Shown here: positions 44,032 through 52,602 of the stretch, piece by piece
Position numbering within the stretch: the stretch's first letter is position 1
Layout: every line of letters starts with the position of its first letter
Source: Streptomyces sp. CB02980
GTDB lineage: Bacteria > Actinomycetota > Actinomycetes > Streptomycetales > Streptomycetaceae
Direction of reading: 5' to 3'
Assembly: GCF_014451325.2 (NCBI RefSeq)
Contig: NZ_JACSCH020000015.1
Span: forward strand, 1 to 64,000
DNA: 64,000 nt
Position numbers and translations under genes: made by a program
Notes under the pieces: model-generated
The model's database searches: none
Seen by the model: the letters and a program-made list of their open reading frames with translations, nothing else
What the model was told of the DNA's origin: nothing

Positions 44032-44043
44032 GCGCTCGCTTAG
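44029..44043. promoter_or_regulatory. Candidate TetR-family operator upstream of the thiolase gene
   Basis: TGAGCGCTCGCTTAG reads on the other strand as CTAAGCGAGCGCTCA, with AGCG/CGCT symmetry. This pattern is common in sites of TetR repressors of fatty-acid genes. It overlaps the SGNH gene stop, 100 bases before the thiolase start. Confidence 0.4.
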
Positions 44044-44143
44044 AAAAGAGGTCCGCATCACATGCCCAGGCCGGTGACCCCATGCGGTACGTACGGGTAA
44101 CTTCCCTTTCAGTCCGCTCACTCCGCACCCTCATGGAGCCGTG

Positions 44144-45364
44144 ATGCCCGAAGCCGTGATCGTCTCGACCGCCCGCTCGCCCATCGGCCGGGCCTTCAAG
44201 GGCTCCCTCAAGGACCTGCGGGCGGACGACCTCACCGCGACCATCGTCCAGGCCGCCCTGGCGAAGGTGCCGGAGCTGGACCCGCGCGACATCGACGACC
44301 TGATGCTGGGCTGCGGTCTGCCCGGCGGCGAGCAGGGCAACAACCTGGGCCGGATCGTGTCCGTGCGGATGGGCATGGACCACCTGCCGGGCTGCACGAT
44401 CACCCGCTACTGCTCCTCCTCGCTGCAGACCTCCCGCATGGCGCTGCACGCGATCAAGGCGGGCGAGGGCGACGTCTTCATCTCGGCCGGTGTCGAGATG
44501 GTGTCCAGCTTCGTCCGCGGCAACTCGGACTCGCTGCCCGACACCCACAACCCGTTCTTCGCCGAGGCCGAGGCCCGCACCGTCGAGGTCGCCGCCTCCG
44601 AGGGCTCCACCTGGCACGACCCGCGCGAGGACGGCATCGTCCCGGACGCGTACATCGCGATGGGCCAGACCGCCGAGAACCTGGCCCGCCTGAAGGGCAT
44701 CAGCCGCCAGGAGATGGACGAGTTCGGCGTACGGTCGCAGAACCTCGCCGAGCAGGCCATCAAGAACGGCTTCTGGGAGCGCGAGATCACCCCGGTGACG
44801 CTGCCGGACGGCACCGTCGTCTCCACGGACGACGGCCCGCGCGCCGGCGTCACCCTGGAGGGCGTGCAGGGCCTCAAGCCGGTCTTCCGCCCCGACGGCC
44901 TGGTCACCGCCGCCAACTGCTGCCCGCTGAACGACGGCGCCGCCGCGCTCGTCATCATGTCGGACACGAAGGCCCGCGAGCTCGGCCTGACCCCGCTCGC
45001 CCGCATCGTCTCCACCGGCGTCTCCGGCCTCTCCCCCGAGATCATGGGCCTCGGCCCGGTCGAGGCGTCGAAGCAGGCCCTCAAGCGCGCCGGCCTGACC
45101 ATCGGCGACATCGACCTGGCCGAGCTCAACGAGGCCTTCGCGGCCCAGGTGATCCCGTCCTACCAGGACCTGGGCCTGGACCTGGACAAGGTGAACGTCA
45201 ACGGTGGCGCCATCGCCGTCGGCCACCCCTTCGGCATGACCGGCGCCCGGATCACCGGCACGCTGATCAACAGCCTCCAGTTCCACGACAAGCAGTTCGG
45301 CCTGGAGACCATGTGCGTCGGCGGCGGCCAGGGCATGGCCATGGTGATCGAGCGGCTGAGCTGA
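44144..45364 (+). CDS. Acetyl-CoA C-acyltransferase (thiolase)
   Basis: 406 residues. Catalytic Cys in [13 protein letters not shown] (slightly atypical of the usual CSG), and the second motifs [17 protein letters not shown] and GGGQGMA with the second Cys in MCVGGGQG. It cleaves 3-ketoacyl-CoA in beta-oxidation or condenses acetyl-CoA. ATG at 44144 has GGAG five bases upstream; the GTG at 44141 is too close. It stands as its own transcript with a terminator about 200 bases downstream. Partner beta-oxidation genes are not adjacent. Confidence 0.92.
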   Translation: MPEAVIVSTARSPIGRAFKGSLKDLRADDLTATIVQAALAKVPELDPRDIDDLMLGCGLPGGEQGNNLGRIVSVRMGMDHLPGCTITRYCSSSLQTSRMALHAIKAGEGDVFISAGVEMVSSFVRGNSDSLPDTHNPFFAEAEARTVEVAASEGSTWHDPREDGIVPDAYIAMGQTAENLARLKGISRQEMDEFGVRSQNLAEQAIKNGFWEREITPVTLPDGTVVSTDDGPRAGVTLEGVQGLKPVFRPDGLVTAANCCPLNDGAAALVIMSDTKARELGLTPLARIVSTGVSGLSPEIMGLGPVEASKQALKRAGLTIGDIDLAELNEAFAAQVIPSYQDLGLDLDKVNVNGGAIAVGHPFGMTGARITGTLINSLQFHDKQFGLETMCVGGGQGMAMVIERLS

Positions 45365-45752
45365 GCCGCAGCGGAGGGTAGGGGTCGCCTGAGGAACGAA
45401 GGCGGCACCTGCCCGCAGCGGAGGCGAAGCTCAGCGCGACCAAAGAAGCGAGCGCCTGTCGTAGGGCCGAGGCCCGGACCGGGCGCCTGTCGTAGGGCGG
45501 GGAGTGCGCCGGTGCGCGTCTCCTCGTACCGAGGCCTCCAACCGCTTCGCGTCCGAGCCGTGACCGAATCTCCCCCAGGATGTGACCTACATCCCGGGGG
45601 AGTTCGTTTTCCCAGGTCAGAGCCGTTTCGGGACTAAACACCTGGTAGAAATACCTGTCCAATTCGTGACGTAATGCACTGACAGCGAGCCCCACCCCAG
45701 GACAAGCTGATGTAGGAAGTCGGGGGATCGACTCGGAATCGGGAGTACGTCA
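45365..45752. other. 388-base intergenic region with repeat and leader
   Basis: No gene seen. The motif GCGCCTGTCGTAGGGC occurs twice, near 45449 and 45483. The intrinsic terminator at 45570-45610 is listed separately. Between 45611 and 45752 the sequence is A/T-richer and should hold the promoter for the next gene, but no convincing -35/-10 pair could be fixed. Confidence 0.5.
45570..45610 (+). terminator. Intrinsic terminator with T-rich tail
   Basis: CTCCCCC-A-GGATGT pairs with ACATCC-C-GGGGGAG across loop GACCT; TTCGTTTT follows. It is one of the few hairpins in the window with a real T tract. It lies about 205 bases after the thiolase stop. Confidence 0.8.
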
Positions 45753-46607
45753 GTGAGCGCCATGCCTCTTGCCCTGCTGCTGACCACGGCCGCTGCCACG
45801 GCCGTGGGCGCCGCCGCCCTGCACGCAGTCCACGGTCTCCGCAAGCAGGTCACCGCCCTGCGGAGCGAGCTGGCGGCCGGCCATGGCGTCACGGTCCCCG
45901 CGGCCCGCACCGCCACGCCCGCCGCCGAGATACGGGCCGCGGTCGCGGAGGCGCTGGCCGAGGAGCGCGAGCGCGAGCTCGCCGAGGCGCGGGCCTTCTG
46001 GGCCGCGCAGGAGGCCCGGGACGCGGCCGACGCCCCGTCCCTGCTGGGCGGTCTCGGCGGCCCGGTCGACGACGGCACCTTCTTCGTCCCGCGCCAGGCG
46101 GACTTCGTGGGCCTGGAGGCGATGGCCCTGGAGGCCATGGAGGCGGAGGCGGCCGCGCTCGACGGCTCCGACGCCCTGGACCCGCTCGACTCGATCGACG
46201 CCTTCGAGGAGTACCCGGAGGACTCGGCCGAGCTGGCCGCGGCCCGCCGCCGGCACCCCTCGCACCCGGACTTCGTGCCGGTGCAGACCCCCGTCGTCAC
46301 CGACCACGAGCGGACCGTGGCCCGCCTCGAGGAGCTGGCCGACACCGCCACCGCGCTGACCGACGTGCGTCCGGGTCCGCTCGGCACGCTCGACGTGTAC
46401 GTCTTCGCGGACGGCACGACGCTCTGTATGACCCCCGGGCACCGCGAGACCGCGGAGCGCCTCGCGGAGGCCCTGCGCTCCGGTCGTACGCCGGTGCTGC
46501 TCGGCGGCTCGGGCGTCTCGGGCGCCTTCGCCCTCACCTTCTCGTACGGCGAGGCGGACGACGAGAACGTCTACATCCTGGCGGACCGCGTCATCGCGTC
46601 CCTTTGA
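45753..46607 (+). CDS. Membrane-anchored hypothetical protein
   Basis: 284 residues. One N-terminal transmembrane helix (about 5-22) leads into a coiled-coil-like Ala/Glu/Arg region (EIRAAVAEALAEERERELAEA, split here as AEALAEERERELAEA). Acidic low-complexity segments follow (EAMEAEAAALDGSDALDPLD), and the C-terminal domain (about 195-284; DVYVFADGTTLCMTPGHRETA, VYILADRVIASL) looks folded. GTG at 45753 with GGGAG seven bases upstream. No recognised family; probably actinobacteria-specific. Confidence 0.68.
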   Translation: MSAMPLALLLTTAAATAVGAAALHAVHGLRKQVTALRSELAAGHGVTVPAARTATPAAEIRAAVAEALAEERERELAEARAFWAAQEARDAADAPSLLGGLGGPVDDGTFFVPRQADFVGLEAMALEAMEAEAAALDGSDALDPLDSIDAFEEYPEDSAELAAARRRHPSHPDFVPVQTPVVTDHERTVARLEELADTATALTDVRPGPLGTLDVYVFADGTTLCMTPGHRETAERLAEALRSGRTPVLLGGSGVSGAFALTFSYGEADDENVYILADRVIASL

Positions 46608-46654
46608 TCCTGTACCCCTCGCACCGCTCGGCCCCCGGGGGCCTCACCGGCTTC

Positions 46655-46698
46655 GAGGCGCTGCGGCGGCCTCCGACCGCCGGCCTCGGGAGCGCCTC
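46655..46698. terminator. Hairpin between convergent genes
   Basis: GAGGCGCT..GGCGG pairs with CCGCC..AGCGCCTC, located between the plus-strand gene ending at 46607 and the minus-strand gene ending at 46720. Confidence 0.55.
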
Positions 46699-46719
46699 GC
46701 CCTGATGCACCGGGCGGCG

Positions 46720-47049
46720 CTACAGCCCCGAGCGCTCCGCCGCCTCACGGACCAGTCCCACGGCCTCTGCCAGTTCCCCCTCGCGGGAGTCGGCCGGGGC
46801 CGTTCGCAGGATCTCGGCCAGATCGTTCCCGGCGACGACCAGCTGGTCGGCCACGGTGAAGACCCCCGCGTCCGGCATCGTCCTCGGCTCCCGCTCCGGG
46901 TCCTCGGCGCGCTGGGCGCGCACCGCGAGCTCGCGGGCGAGGGCAAGTCCCTCGGCCGCCGCGCCGCGCTGGAGGCGGCTCTGCGGGGCGGCCCGCAGCC
47001 GGTCGGCGAAGCGTTCGACGGCGGCGGTCAGTTCACTCGTATCGCGCAC
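46720..47049 (-). CDS. Small alpha-helical hypothetical protein
   Basis: 109 residues, mostly helical and amphipathic, Ala/Arg/Glu-rich (TAAVERFADRLRAAPQSRL, VFTVADQLVVAGNDLAEIL). No signal or membrane segment. GTG at 47049. No family recognised; coding support is the codon bias and convergent arrangement. Confidence 0.6.
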   Translation of the reverse strand: MRDTSELTAAVERFADRLRAAPQSRLQRGAAAEGLALARELAVRAQRAEDPEREPRTMPDAGVFTVADQLVVAGNDLAEILRTAPADSREGELAEAVGLVREAAERSGL

Positions 47050-47167
47050 CCCGCGACCCTACGCGCCGTCCCTGGCCTCTTGCCAACGGGCGAACACTTG
47101 GGCACGGTGACGTGAAGAAGTGCCAGGAGTACGAGGAGCACACGGTACGACGCGTCCGGAGGCGCCG

Positions 47168-47398
47168 ATGTCCCACACATTCTCCGAAGAGACCCACCGC
47201 AACATGCTGGCCCGCATCCCGGGCCGCACCGGTCGTGAGATCGCCGACTGGATGCGCACCGTCGAGGAGGGCCCCTCCCTCCTCCGATTCGAGGAACGGG
47301 TGAGCTGGCTCCGCGGGGCCCACGAGCTGGCGTACGGCCACGCGAAGGCGATCCTGCACGAGTACGACCTGCGGCGGGCGGCCCGGAGACTGCTCTGA
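47168..47398 (+). CDS. DUF4287-like small protein
   Basis: 76 residues starting MSHTFSEETHRNMLARIP; GREIADWMRTVEEGPSLL and AYGHAKAILHEYDLRR are typical of the DUF4287 family of short helical proteins. ATG at 47168 follows GGAGG at five bases. An upstream in-frame start at 47120 lacks a ribosome site. Function unknown. Confidence 0.72.
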   Translation: MSHTFSEETHRNMLARIPGRTGREIADWMRTVEEGPSLLRFEERVSWLRGAHELAYGHAKAILHEYDLRRAARRLL

Positions 47399-47463
47399 GG
47401 TCCGAGCACCACCTCGTCCGACGGGGGAGGTCAGAGCACCGCCTCCGTCCCGACCGGGAACGC

Positions 47464-47502
47464 GGAAGGGCCCGCCCGGCACGAAGCCGGACGGGCCCTT
47501 CC
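47464..47502. terminator. Bidirectional terminator before the Bax-inhibitor-like gene
   Basis: GGAAGGGCCCG pairs with CGGGCCCTTCC, extended by CCGGC/GCCGG across loop ACGAA. It serves two convergent genes. Confidence 0.85.
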
Positions 47503-47519
47503 CCCCGAGTCGGGACGCG

Positions 47520-48422
47520 TCAGTCGTCGCCCTGCAGGATCGACAGCAGACGCAGCATCTCCAGGTAGATCCACACCAGGGTCATGGTGAGACCGAAGGC
47601 GGCCAGCCAGGCCTCCTCGCGCGGCGCGCCGTAGGTCACGCCGTCCTCGACCTGCTTGAAGTCGAGGGCGAGGAAGCAGGCACCGAGGATGATGCCGATG
47701 ACACCGAAGAGGATGCCGAGGCCACCGCTGCGGAAGCCGAGGCCGTCACCGCCGGCGAAGACGGCGAACAGCAGGTTGGTCACCATGAGGAGCATGAAGC
47801 CCATCGCGGCGGCCATCACGAAGCCGTAGAAGCGCCGGTTGACCCGGATCCAGCCCATCTTGTAGGCGATCAGGACGCCGGCGAAGACCGCCATCGTGCC
47901 GAGGACCGCCTGGATGACCACGCCGTCGGCGATGTACGTCGAGACGGCGGCCGAGATCACTCCGAGGAAGACGCCCTCGAAGGCCGCGTAGCTCAGGATG
48001 AGCGCCGGCGACGGCTTGCGCTTGAAGGACTGCACGAGCGACAGCACCAGGGCGACCAGGGCGGCGCCGATGGCGATGCCGTAGGACTTGCCCAGGTTGG
48101 CGGGGTCGACCGGCAGGAGCAGCCAGGCCAGGACGGCGGTGAGCACGACCGTACCGAGCGTCATGGCCGTACGGCTCACGACGTCGTCGATCGTCATCAC
48201 GTTGCCGCGGGCCTGCTGCGGGGCGCCGAGCTGCGTGTCCTGCGGGGCGTACGGGTTGGTGGCGTACGGGTTCGTCGCGCCCTCGGCATACGGGTTGCCG
48301 GTGGCGTACGGGTTGGTTCCGACGACGGGGCCCCCGGCCTGCGGCTGCTGGCCGTTGAAGCCCGCCGTGCCGTTGTCGCGGCTGAACCCCCGTCGCGAGA
48401 AGACCGGGTTGCTGCTCCTCAT
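47520..48422 (-). CDS. Bax inhibitor-1/YccA-family membrane protein
   Basis: 300 residues. A cytoplasmic N-terminus with NPYA repeats (GTNPYATGNPYAEGATNPYA) is followed by seven transmembrane helices from about residue 85. The family blocks are GVFLGVISAAVSTYI, YGFVMAAAMGFMLLMV and the C-terminal ALDFKQVEDGVTYGAPREEAW. BI-1 proteins act as pH-sensitive calcium leaks in some bacteria. ATG at 48422 is preceded by GGAGGAG. The four NPYA units may bind a partner; they are also a slippage-prone region. Confidence 0.9.
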   Translation of the reverse strand: MRSSNPVFSRRGFSRDNGTAGFNGQQPQAGGPVVGTNPYATGNPYAEGATNPYATNPYAPQDTQLGAPQQARGNVMTIDDVVSRTAMTLGTVVLTAVLAWLLLPVDPANLGKSYGIAIGAALVALVLSLVQSFKRKPSPALILSYAAFEGVFLGVISAAVSTYIADGVVIQAVLGTMAVFAGVLIAYKMGWIRVNRRFYGFVMAAAMGFMLLMVTNLLFAVFAGGDGLGFRSGGLGILFGVIGIILGACFLALDFKQVEDGVTYGAPREEAWLAAFGLTMTLVWIYLEMLRLLSILQGDD

Positions 48423-48620
48423 CTCACTCCTCCATGGCGTGCCGCACGCGCGCGGCCTCGCGTCAAGAGTAATGCGTAGGCAAAAGAAACTCTCTAGTGC
48501 TCGGGGAGGATCTTTTCCCGTACGTTTTCGATCTTCGCGCGGTCCGTCGCGGGGTCGCGAGGGCTCGCTCGGTGAGTGAGGGGCTCCGCCGGGCCACAGG
48601 TGTGACACCTGGGGCCCGGG

Positions 48621-48705
48621 TGGTGCCCGGAACCGGACTCGAACCGGTACGGCCCGAAGGCCAGCGAGGTTTAAGCTCGCCGTGTCTGCATTCCACCATC
48701 CGGGC
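48621..48705 (-). tRNA. bldA: tRNA-Leu(UAA), the bldA developmental tRNA
   Basis: An 85-base tRNA with encoded CCA. Acceptor GCCCGGA pairs with TCCGGGC, and the T arm is ACCGG-TTCGAGT-CCGGT. The anticodon stem is GCGAG/CTCGC with loop CTTAAAC, giving anticodon UAA (48673-48671). There is a long variable arm (TGGCC..GGCC) as expected of a class II tRNA. In Streptomyces this is the only tRNA that reads UUA efficiently; its gene is bldA, required for aerial growth and many antibiotic regulators. The sequence matches my memory of S. coelicolor bldA with minor differences in the variable arm. Confidence 0.95.
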
Positions 48706-49080
48706 GTCGCGAAGCTCCGCGTTGGCACATGAGCCTATCCGGGGCGCTTCCCCCGTTCAGCGGAACATCCTCCCGATGTTGTCTTATTTTATTGACGTCT
48801 GAGGGTGCGTCAGTGCAGGTGAGGGCTATTTCGCCGAACTGTGACAGGGGTCGCAGGCGCAAAGCCGCACCCCCTGGAATGACGAAAAGTCGTCGCACGT
48901 GTGTCACGTCGGCGTGAACCCGGCTCTCAGGGACGCCGTCATACCTCAGGAGGAGGATCGGGGTCCCCGGTCCGACTCGAGACTGCCTTGGGAACGGGCA
49001 TGTGGGCGGACGATCCGAGCGCGAACGCTCGACACGATGGAGGGGTTCCCGCAGAAGCCCCGCAGTGACAGGAGTCCCTC
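48706..49080. other. 375-base divergent control region between bldA and the ABC exporter
   Basis: No gene seen. It contains an A/T-rich block (48780-48800, with TTATTTTATTGACG), unusual for this DNA. On the plus strand TTGACG is followed 18 bases later by CAGGTG, a weak promoter candidate for the exporter. On the minus strand the same A/T block lies about 80-95 bases upstream of bldA. A 5-bp stem (GCACC/GGTGC-like) near 48870 was not convincing. Confidence 0.45.
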
Positions 49081-49851
49081 GTGACCACCACCCCCACCGT
49101 GTCCCGCGCCACCGCGGTGGCCGCCCGCGCCACGGATCTCTCGAAGGTCTACGGACACGGCGAGACCCAGGTCGTCGCGCTCGATCACGTCACCGTGGAC
49201 TTCCGCCAGGGCGAGTTCACCGCGATCATGGGCCCCTCCGGCTCCGGCAAGTCGACGCTCATGCACTGCGTCGCCGGCCTCGACTCCTTCTCCTCCGGCT
49301 CGGTCCGGATCGGCGAGACGGAGCTCTCCACCCTGAAGGACAAGCAGCTCACCCAGCTGCGCCGGGACAAGATCGGCTTCATCTTCCAGGCCTTCAACCT
49401 GCTGCCGACGCTGACGGCCCTGGAGAACATCACGCTGCCGATGGACATCGCCGGCCGCAAGCCCGACAAGCAGTGGGTCCAGCAGGTCATCGACATGCTC
49501 GGAATCTCCGCCCGGCTCAGCCACCGCCCCACGGAGCTCTCCGGCGGCCAGCAGCAGCGCGTGGCCGTGGCCCGCGCCCTCGCCTCCCGCCCCGAGATCA
49601 TCTTCGGTGACGAGCCGACCGGAAACCTGGACTCCCGCTCGGGCGCCGAGGTCCTCGGCTTCCTCCGCAACTCGGTCCGCGAGCTGGGCCAGACCGTCGT
49701 CATGGTCACCCACGACGCGGTCGCCGCCTCCTACGCGGACCGCGTGATCTTCCTCGCCGACGGCCGGATCGTCGACGAGATGCTGCACCCGACGGCGGAC
49801 GGCGTGCTCGACCGCATGAAGGCCTTCGACGCCAAGGGCCGTACGAGCTGA
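49081..49851 (+). CDS. ABC transporter ATP-binding protein (MacB/LolD type)
   Basis: 256 residues. Walker A GPSGSGKSTL, Q-loop FIFQAFNLLPTLTALEN, signature LSGGQQQRVAVARAL, Walker B IIFGDEPTGNLDSRSG and H-loop VTHDA. It belongs to the o228/MacB-FtsE clan that powers mechanotransmission rather than bulk transport. GTG at 49081 has AGGAG six bases upstream. The permease gene follows 88 bases downstream; the pair forms a complete exporter, probably acting on lipids, peptides or envelope signals. Confidence 0.94.
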   Translation: MTTTPTVSRATAVAARATDLSKVYGHGETQVVALDHVTVDFRQGEFTAIMGPSGSGKSTLMHCVAGLDSFSSGSVRIGETELSTLKDKQLTQLRRDKIGFIFQAFNLLPTLTALENITLPMDIAGRKPDKQWVQQVIDMLGISARLSHRPTELSGGQQQRVAVARALASRPEIIFGDEPTGNLDSRSGAEVLGFLRNSVRELGQTVVMVTHDAVAASYADRVIFLADGRIVDEMLHPTADGVLDRMKAFDAKGRTS

Positions 49852-49939
49852 CGCCGTAGCGCCGGAACCGGACCCGAACCGGTACGGCCCGCGCCCCGCG
49901 CTCCCGCCCGCCGCCCCTCCCTTCCTCCAGGACACACCC

Positions 49940-52471
49940 ATGTTCCGTACCGCCCTGCGCAACGTCCTCGCGCACAAGGCGAGACTGCTGATGACCGTCC
50001 TCGCCGTGATGCTCGGCGTGGCCTTCGTCTCCGGCACCCTCGTCTTCACCGACACCCTCTCCAACGCCTTCCGCAACCAGTCGGCGAAGAGCTACGACGA
50101 CGTCGCCGTCGCCGTCGAGATGTACCCGTCCGCCGAGGAGGCCCGGAAGACCCCCGGCCTCTCCCAGCAGGTCGTCGACAAGGTCGCGAAGCTCGACGGG
50201 GTCGCCTCCGTCTCCCCCCGCGTCGACGGCTTCGCCGGTGTTCCCGACAAGGACGGCAAGCTGATCGGCGTCGGCTGGTCCAACAAGGGCACCAACTTCG
50301 CCCCGGGCAAGGACGGCAAGGACCGCTCGTACGCCTTCACCTCCGGGAACGGCCCGGCCTCGGCCGGTCAGATCGCGCTCGACAAGGACACCGCCGACAA
50401 GGGCGGCTACAAGGTCGGTGACACCGTCCGCGTCGCCACCAACGGACCGGTGAAGGAGTACGAGCTCTCCGGTGTCTTCACCACCGAGGACGGCGCCGTC
50501 AACGCCGGCGGCAGCCTGGTCGTCTTCGCCCCCGCCGTCGCCCAGAAGCTCTACCTGAAGCCCGGCTACTTCCAGAACCTGACCGTCACCGCCACCCCCG
50601 GCGCCGACGCGGAGAAGCTCCGCGACCAGGTCCTGACGGTCGTCCCCAAGTCCGCCACCGCGCAGACCGGCACCGACCTCGCCGCGCAGCAGGCCAAGGA
50701 CATCGAGTCCGGCCTCGGCGCGCTCAACCAGGTCCTGCTCGGCTTCGCCGGCATCGCGCTCTTCGTCGGGATCTTCCTGATCTCCAACACCTTCACCATG
50801 CTGGTCGCGCAGCGCACCAAGGAACTTGCGCTGATGCGCGCCGTCGGCGCCTCGCGCAAGCAGATCACCCGCTCCGTCCTCGCCGAGGCCGGTCTGGTCG
50901 GCCTGGTCGCCTCTGCCGTCGGCTACGTGCTCGGCATCGGTCTGGCCGTCTCGCTCCGCTCGGCCATGAGCGCCTTCGACATGAAGATCCCGGCCGGTGA
51001 CCTCGTCCTCGGCACCACCCCGGTCCTCACCGCCTTCCTCGTCGGCGTCCTGATCACGATGTTCGCCGCCTGGCTGCCCGGCCGCCGCGCCGCGAAGATC
51101 CCGCCGGTCGCCGCCATGAGCAGCGTCCACGCCACCGCGAGCACCAAGTCGCTCGTCGTCCGGAACTCCATCGGCGCGGCGTTCACCGCACTCGGTGCCG
51201 TGCTCATCGTGCTCGGCGCCGGCCAGGGCGGCGACGACGGTCGCATGCTGATCGCGGGCGGCGCGTTCCTCACCCTCATCGGTGTGATCGTGCTGATCCC
51301 GTTCCTGTCCCGGCCCGTGATCGCCGTGATCCGCCCGGCCTTCGTGAACCTCTTCGGGGTCTCCGGCAAGCTCGCCGGCCTCAACGCGGTCCGCAACCCG
51401 CGCCGCACCGGCGCCACCGCCTCCGCGCTCGCCATCGGTCTGACCCTGGTCACCGGTCTCTCGGTACTCGGCGCCACGGTCGGCTCGGCCCTGGACAAGA
51501 TGACGACCGACCAGATCAAGGCCGACTACATGGTCTCGATGGCCAGCGGCACCAGCCTCAGCCAGGAGGCCCTGACGGCCCTGGAGAAGGCCCCGGGCGT
51601 CACCGCGGTCTCCCCGCAGCAGAACGGCGCGTTCGAGCTCAAGGGCTCGTTCGTCTCGGCCTCCGGTGTCACCCCCGGCGACATCGAGAAGGTCCTCAAG
51701 CTCGACGTCGTGAACGGCTCGATGGCCTCCCTCGGCCAGGGCAGGATCGCCGTCGACGACAAGACCGCCGCCAAGCGCGGCCTGAAGGTCGGCGACACCG
51801 TCCCCGTCGAGTGGCTCGACAAGCAGAAGGGCAAGCTGACCGTCGGCGCGGTCTACAAGGGCAGCGAGTTCGTCTCGCCGGTCCTGATCGACACCAAGCT
51901 GGTCAGCGCGCACGACGACCAGGCGGGCATCCAGCAGATCTTCGTCTCGACGGAGGGCGGTCCGAGCGCCGCCCACGAGAAGGCCCTGTCGAAGGCCATG
52001 GGCGACAACCCGGCGATCACGGTGATGGACCAGAAGGACATCCGTGACCTCTTCGGCGGCCAGATCAACATGCTCCTGAACATCGTCTACGGTCTGCTCG
52101 CGATGGCCCTGGTGATCGCGGTCCTCGGTGTCGTCAACACCCTGGCCATGTCCGTCTTCGAGCGTCAGCAGGAGATCGGCATGCTGCGGGCGATCGGTCT
52201 CGACCGGCGCCGGGTGAAGCGGATGGTCCGTCTGGAGGCCGTGGTCATCTCGGTGTTCGGCGCGGTCGTCGGCATCGGCCTCGGCTCCTTCCTCGGCTGG
52301 GCGATCGGCGAGACCTTCAAGAACAGCCTGCCGGGCTACTCCCTGGTCCTGCCCTGGGACCGGATCGGGATCTTCCTGGTCCTGGCCGCCCTGGTCGGCG
52401 TCCTCGCCTCCCTGTGGCCGGCCCGCAGCGCGGCCCGGCTGAACATGCTCGCCGCCATCAAGGCCGAGTGA
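49940..52471 (+). CDS. FtsX/MacB-type ABC transporter permease
   Basis: 843 residues with the duplicated layout of large actinobacterial FtsX-like permeases. Helix 1 at about 17-37 is followed by an external MacB periplasmic-core-like domain (about 40-260), then an FtsX block of three helices (about 265-385; LALMRAVGASRKQITRSVL is the coupling helix). A central helix pair (about 405-460), a second external domain (about 500-690) and a final FtsX block (about 710-843; IGMLRAIGLDRRRVKRMVRL) complete it. ATG at 49940. Works with the upstream ATPase. Confidence 0.92.
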   Translation: MFRTALRNVLAHKARLLMTVLAVMLGVAFVSGTLVFTDTLSNAFRNQSAKSYDDVAVAVEMYPSAEEARKTPGLSQQVVDKVAKLDGVASVSPRVDGFAGVPDKDGKLIGVGWSNKGTNFAPGKDGKDRSYAFTSGNGPASAGQIALDKDTADKGGYKVGDTVRVATNGPVKEYELSGVFTTEDGAVNAGGSLVVFAPAVAQKLYLKPGYFQNLTVTATPGADAEKLRDQVLTVVPKSATAQTGTDLAAQQAKDIESGLGALNQVLLGFAGIALFVGIFLISNTFTMLVAQRTKELALMRAVGASRKQITRSVLAEAGLVGLVASAVGYVLGIGLAVSLRSAMSAFDMKIPAGDLVLGTTPVLTAFLVGVLITMFAAWLPGRRAAKIPPVAAMSSVHATASTKSLVVRNSIGAAFTALGAVLIVLGAGQGGDDGRMLIAGGAFLTLIGVIVLIPFLSRPVIAVIRPAFVNLFGVSGKLAGLNAVRNPRRTGATASALAIGLTLVTGLSVLGATVGSALDKMTTDQIKADYMVSMASGTSLSQEALTALEKAPGVTAVSPQQNGAFELKGSFVSASGVTPGDIEKVLKLDVVNGSMASLGQGRIAVDDKTAAKRGLKVGDTVPVEWLDKQKGKLTVGAVYKGSEFVSPVLIDTKLVSAHDDQAGIQQIFVSTEGGPSAAHEKALSKAMGDNPAITVMDQKDIRDLFGGQINMLLNIVYGLLAMALVIAVLGVVNTLAMSVFERQQEIGMLRAIGLDRRRVKRMVRLEAVVISVFGAVVGIGLGSFLGWAIGETFKNSLPGYSLVLPWDRIGIFLVLAALVGVLASLWPARSAARLNMLAAIKAE

Positions 52472-52498
52472 CCGAGTAACGGAAGCAGCGGTACGAAA

Positions 52499-52530
52499 GG
52501 GCCGGTCTCCCCACCCGGGGAGGCCGGCCC
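52499..52530 (+). terminator. Terminator after the ABC permease gene
   Basis: GGGCCGG-T-CTCCCC pairs with GGGGAG-G-CCGGCCC across loop ACCC, 28 bases past the stop; an 18-bp tandem repeat starts at its 3' end. Confidence 0.78.
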
Positions 52531-52602
52531 TTCGGCGTACGTCGGCCCTTCGGCGTACGTCGGCCCTTCGGCGTACGTCGGCCCTTCGGCGTACGTCAGG
52601 CC
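52531..52602. repeat. Four tandem copies of an 18-bp unit
   Basis: Unit TTCGGCGTACGTCGGCCC at 52531, 52549 and 52567 (identical) and a fourth copy at 52585 ending in TCAGGCC. The fourth copy runs into the stop codon of the methyltransferase gene on the minus strand (52596-52598), so the array abuts or invades its 3' end. Confidence 0.92.

Noticed and set aside
45267-45695. Minus-strand 142-codon frame in the thiolase downstream region
   Set aside because: Crosses a clear terminator, overlaps the thiolase end and has no conserved motif.
49706-51976. Minus-strand frame of about 750 codons opposite the ABC permease
   Set aside because: Glu/Gly/Asp/Val-rich antisense shadow with no recognisable motif.
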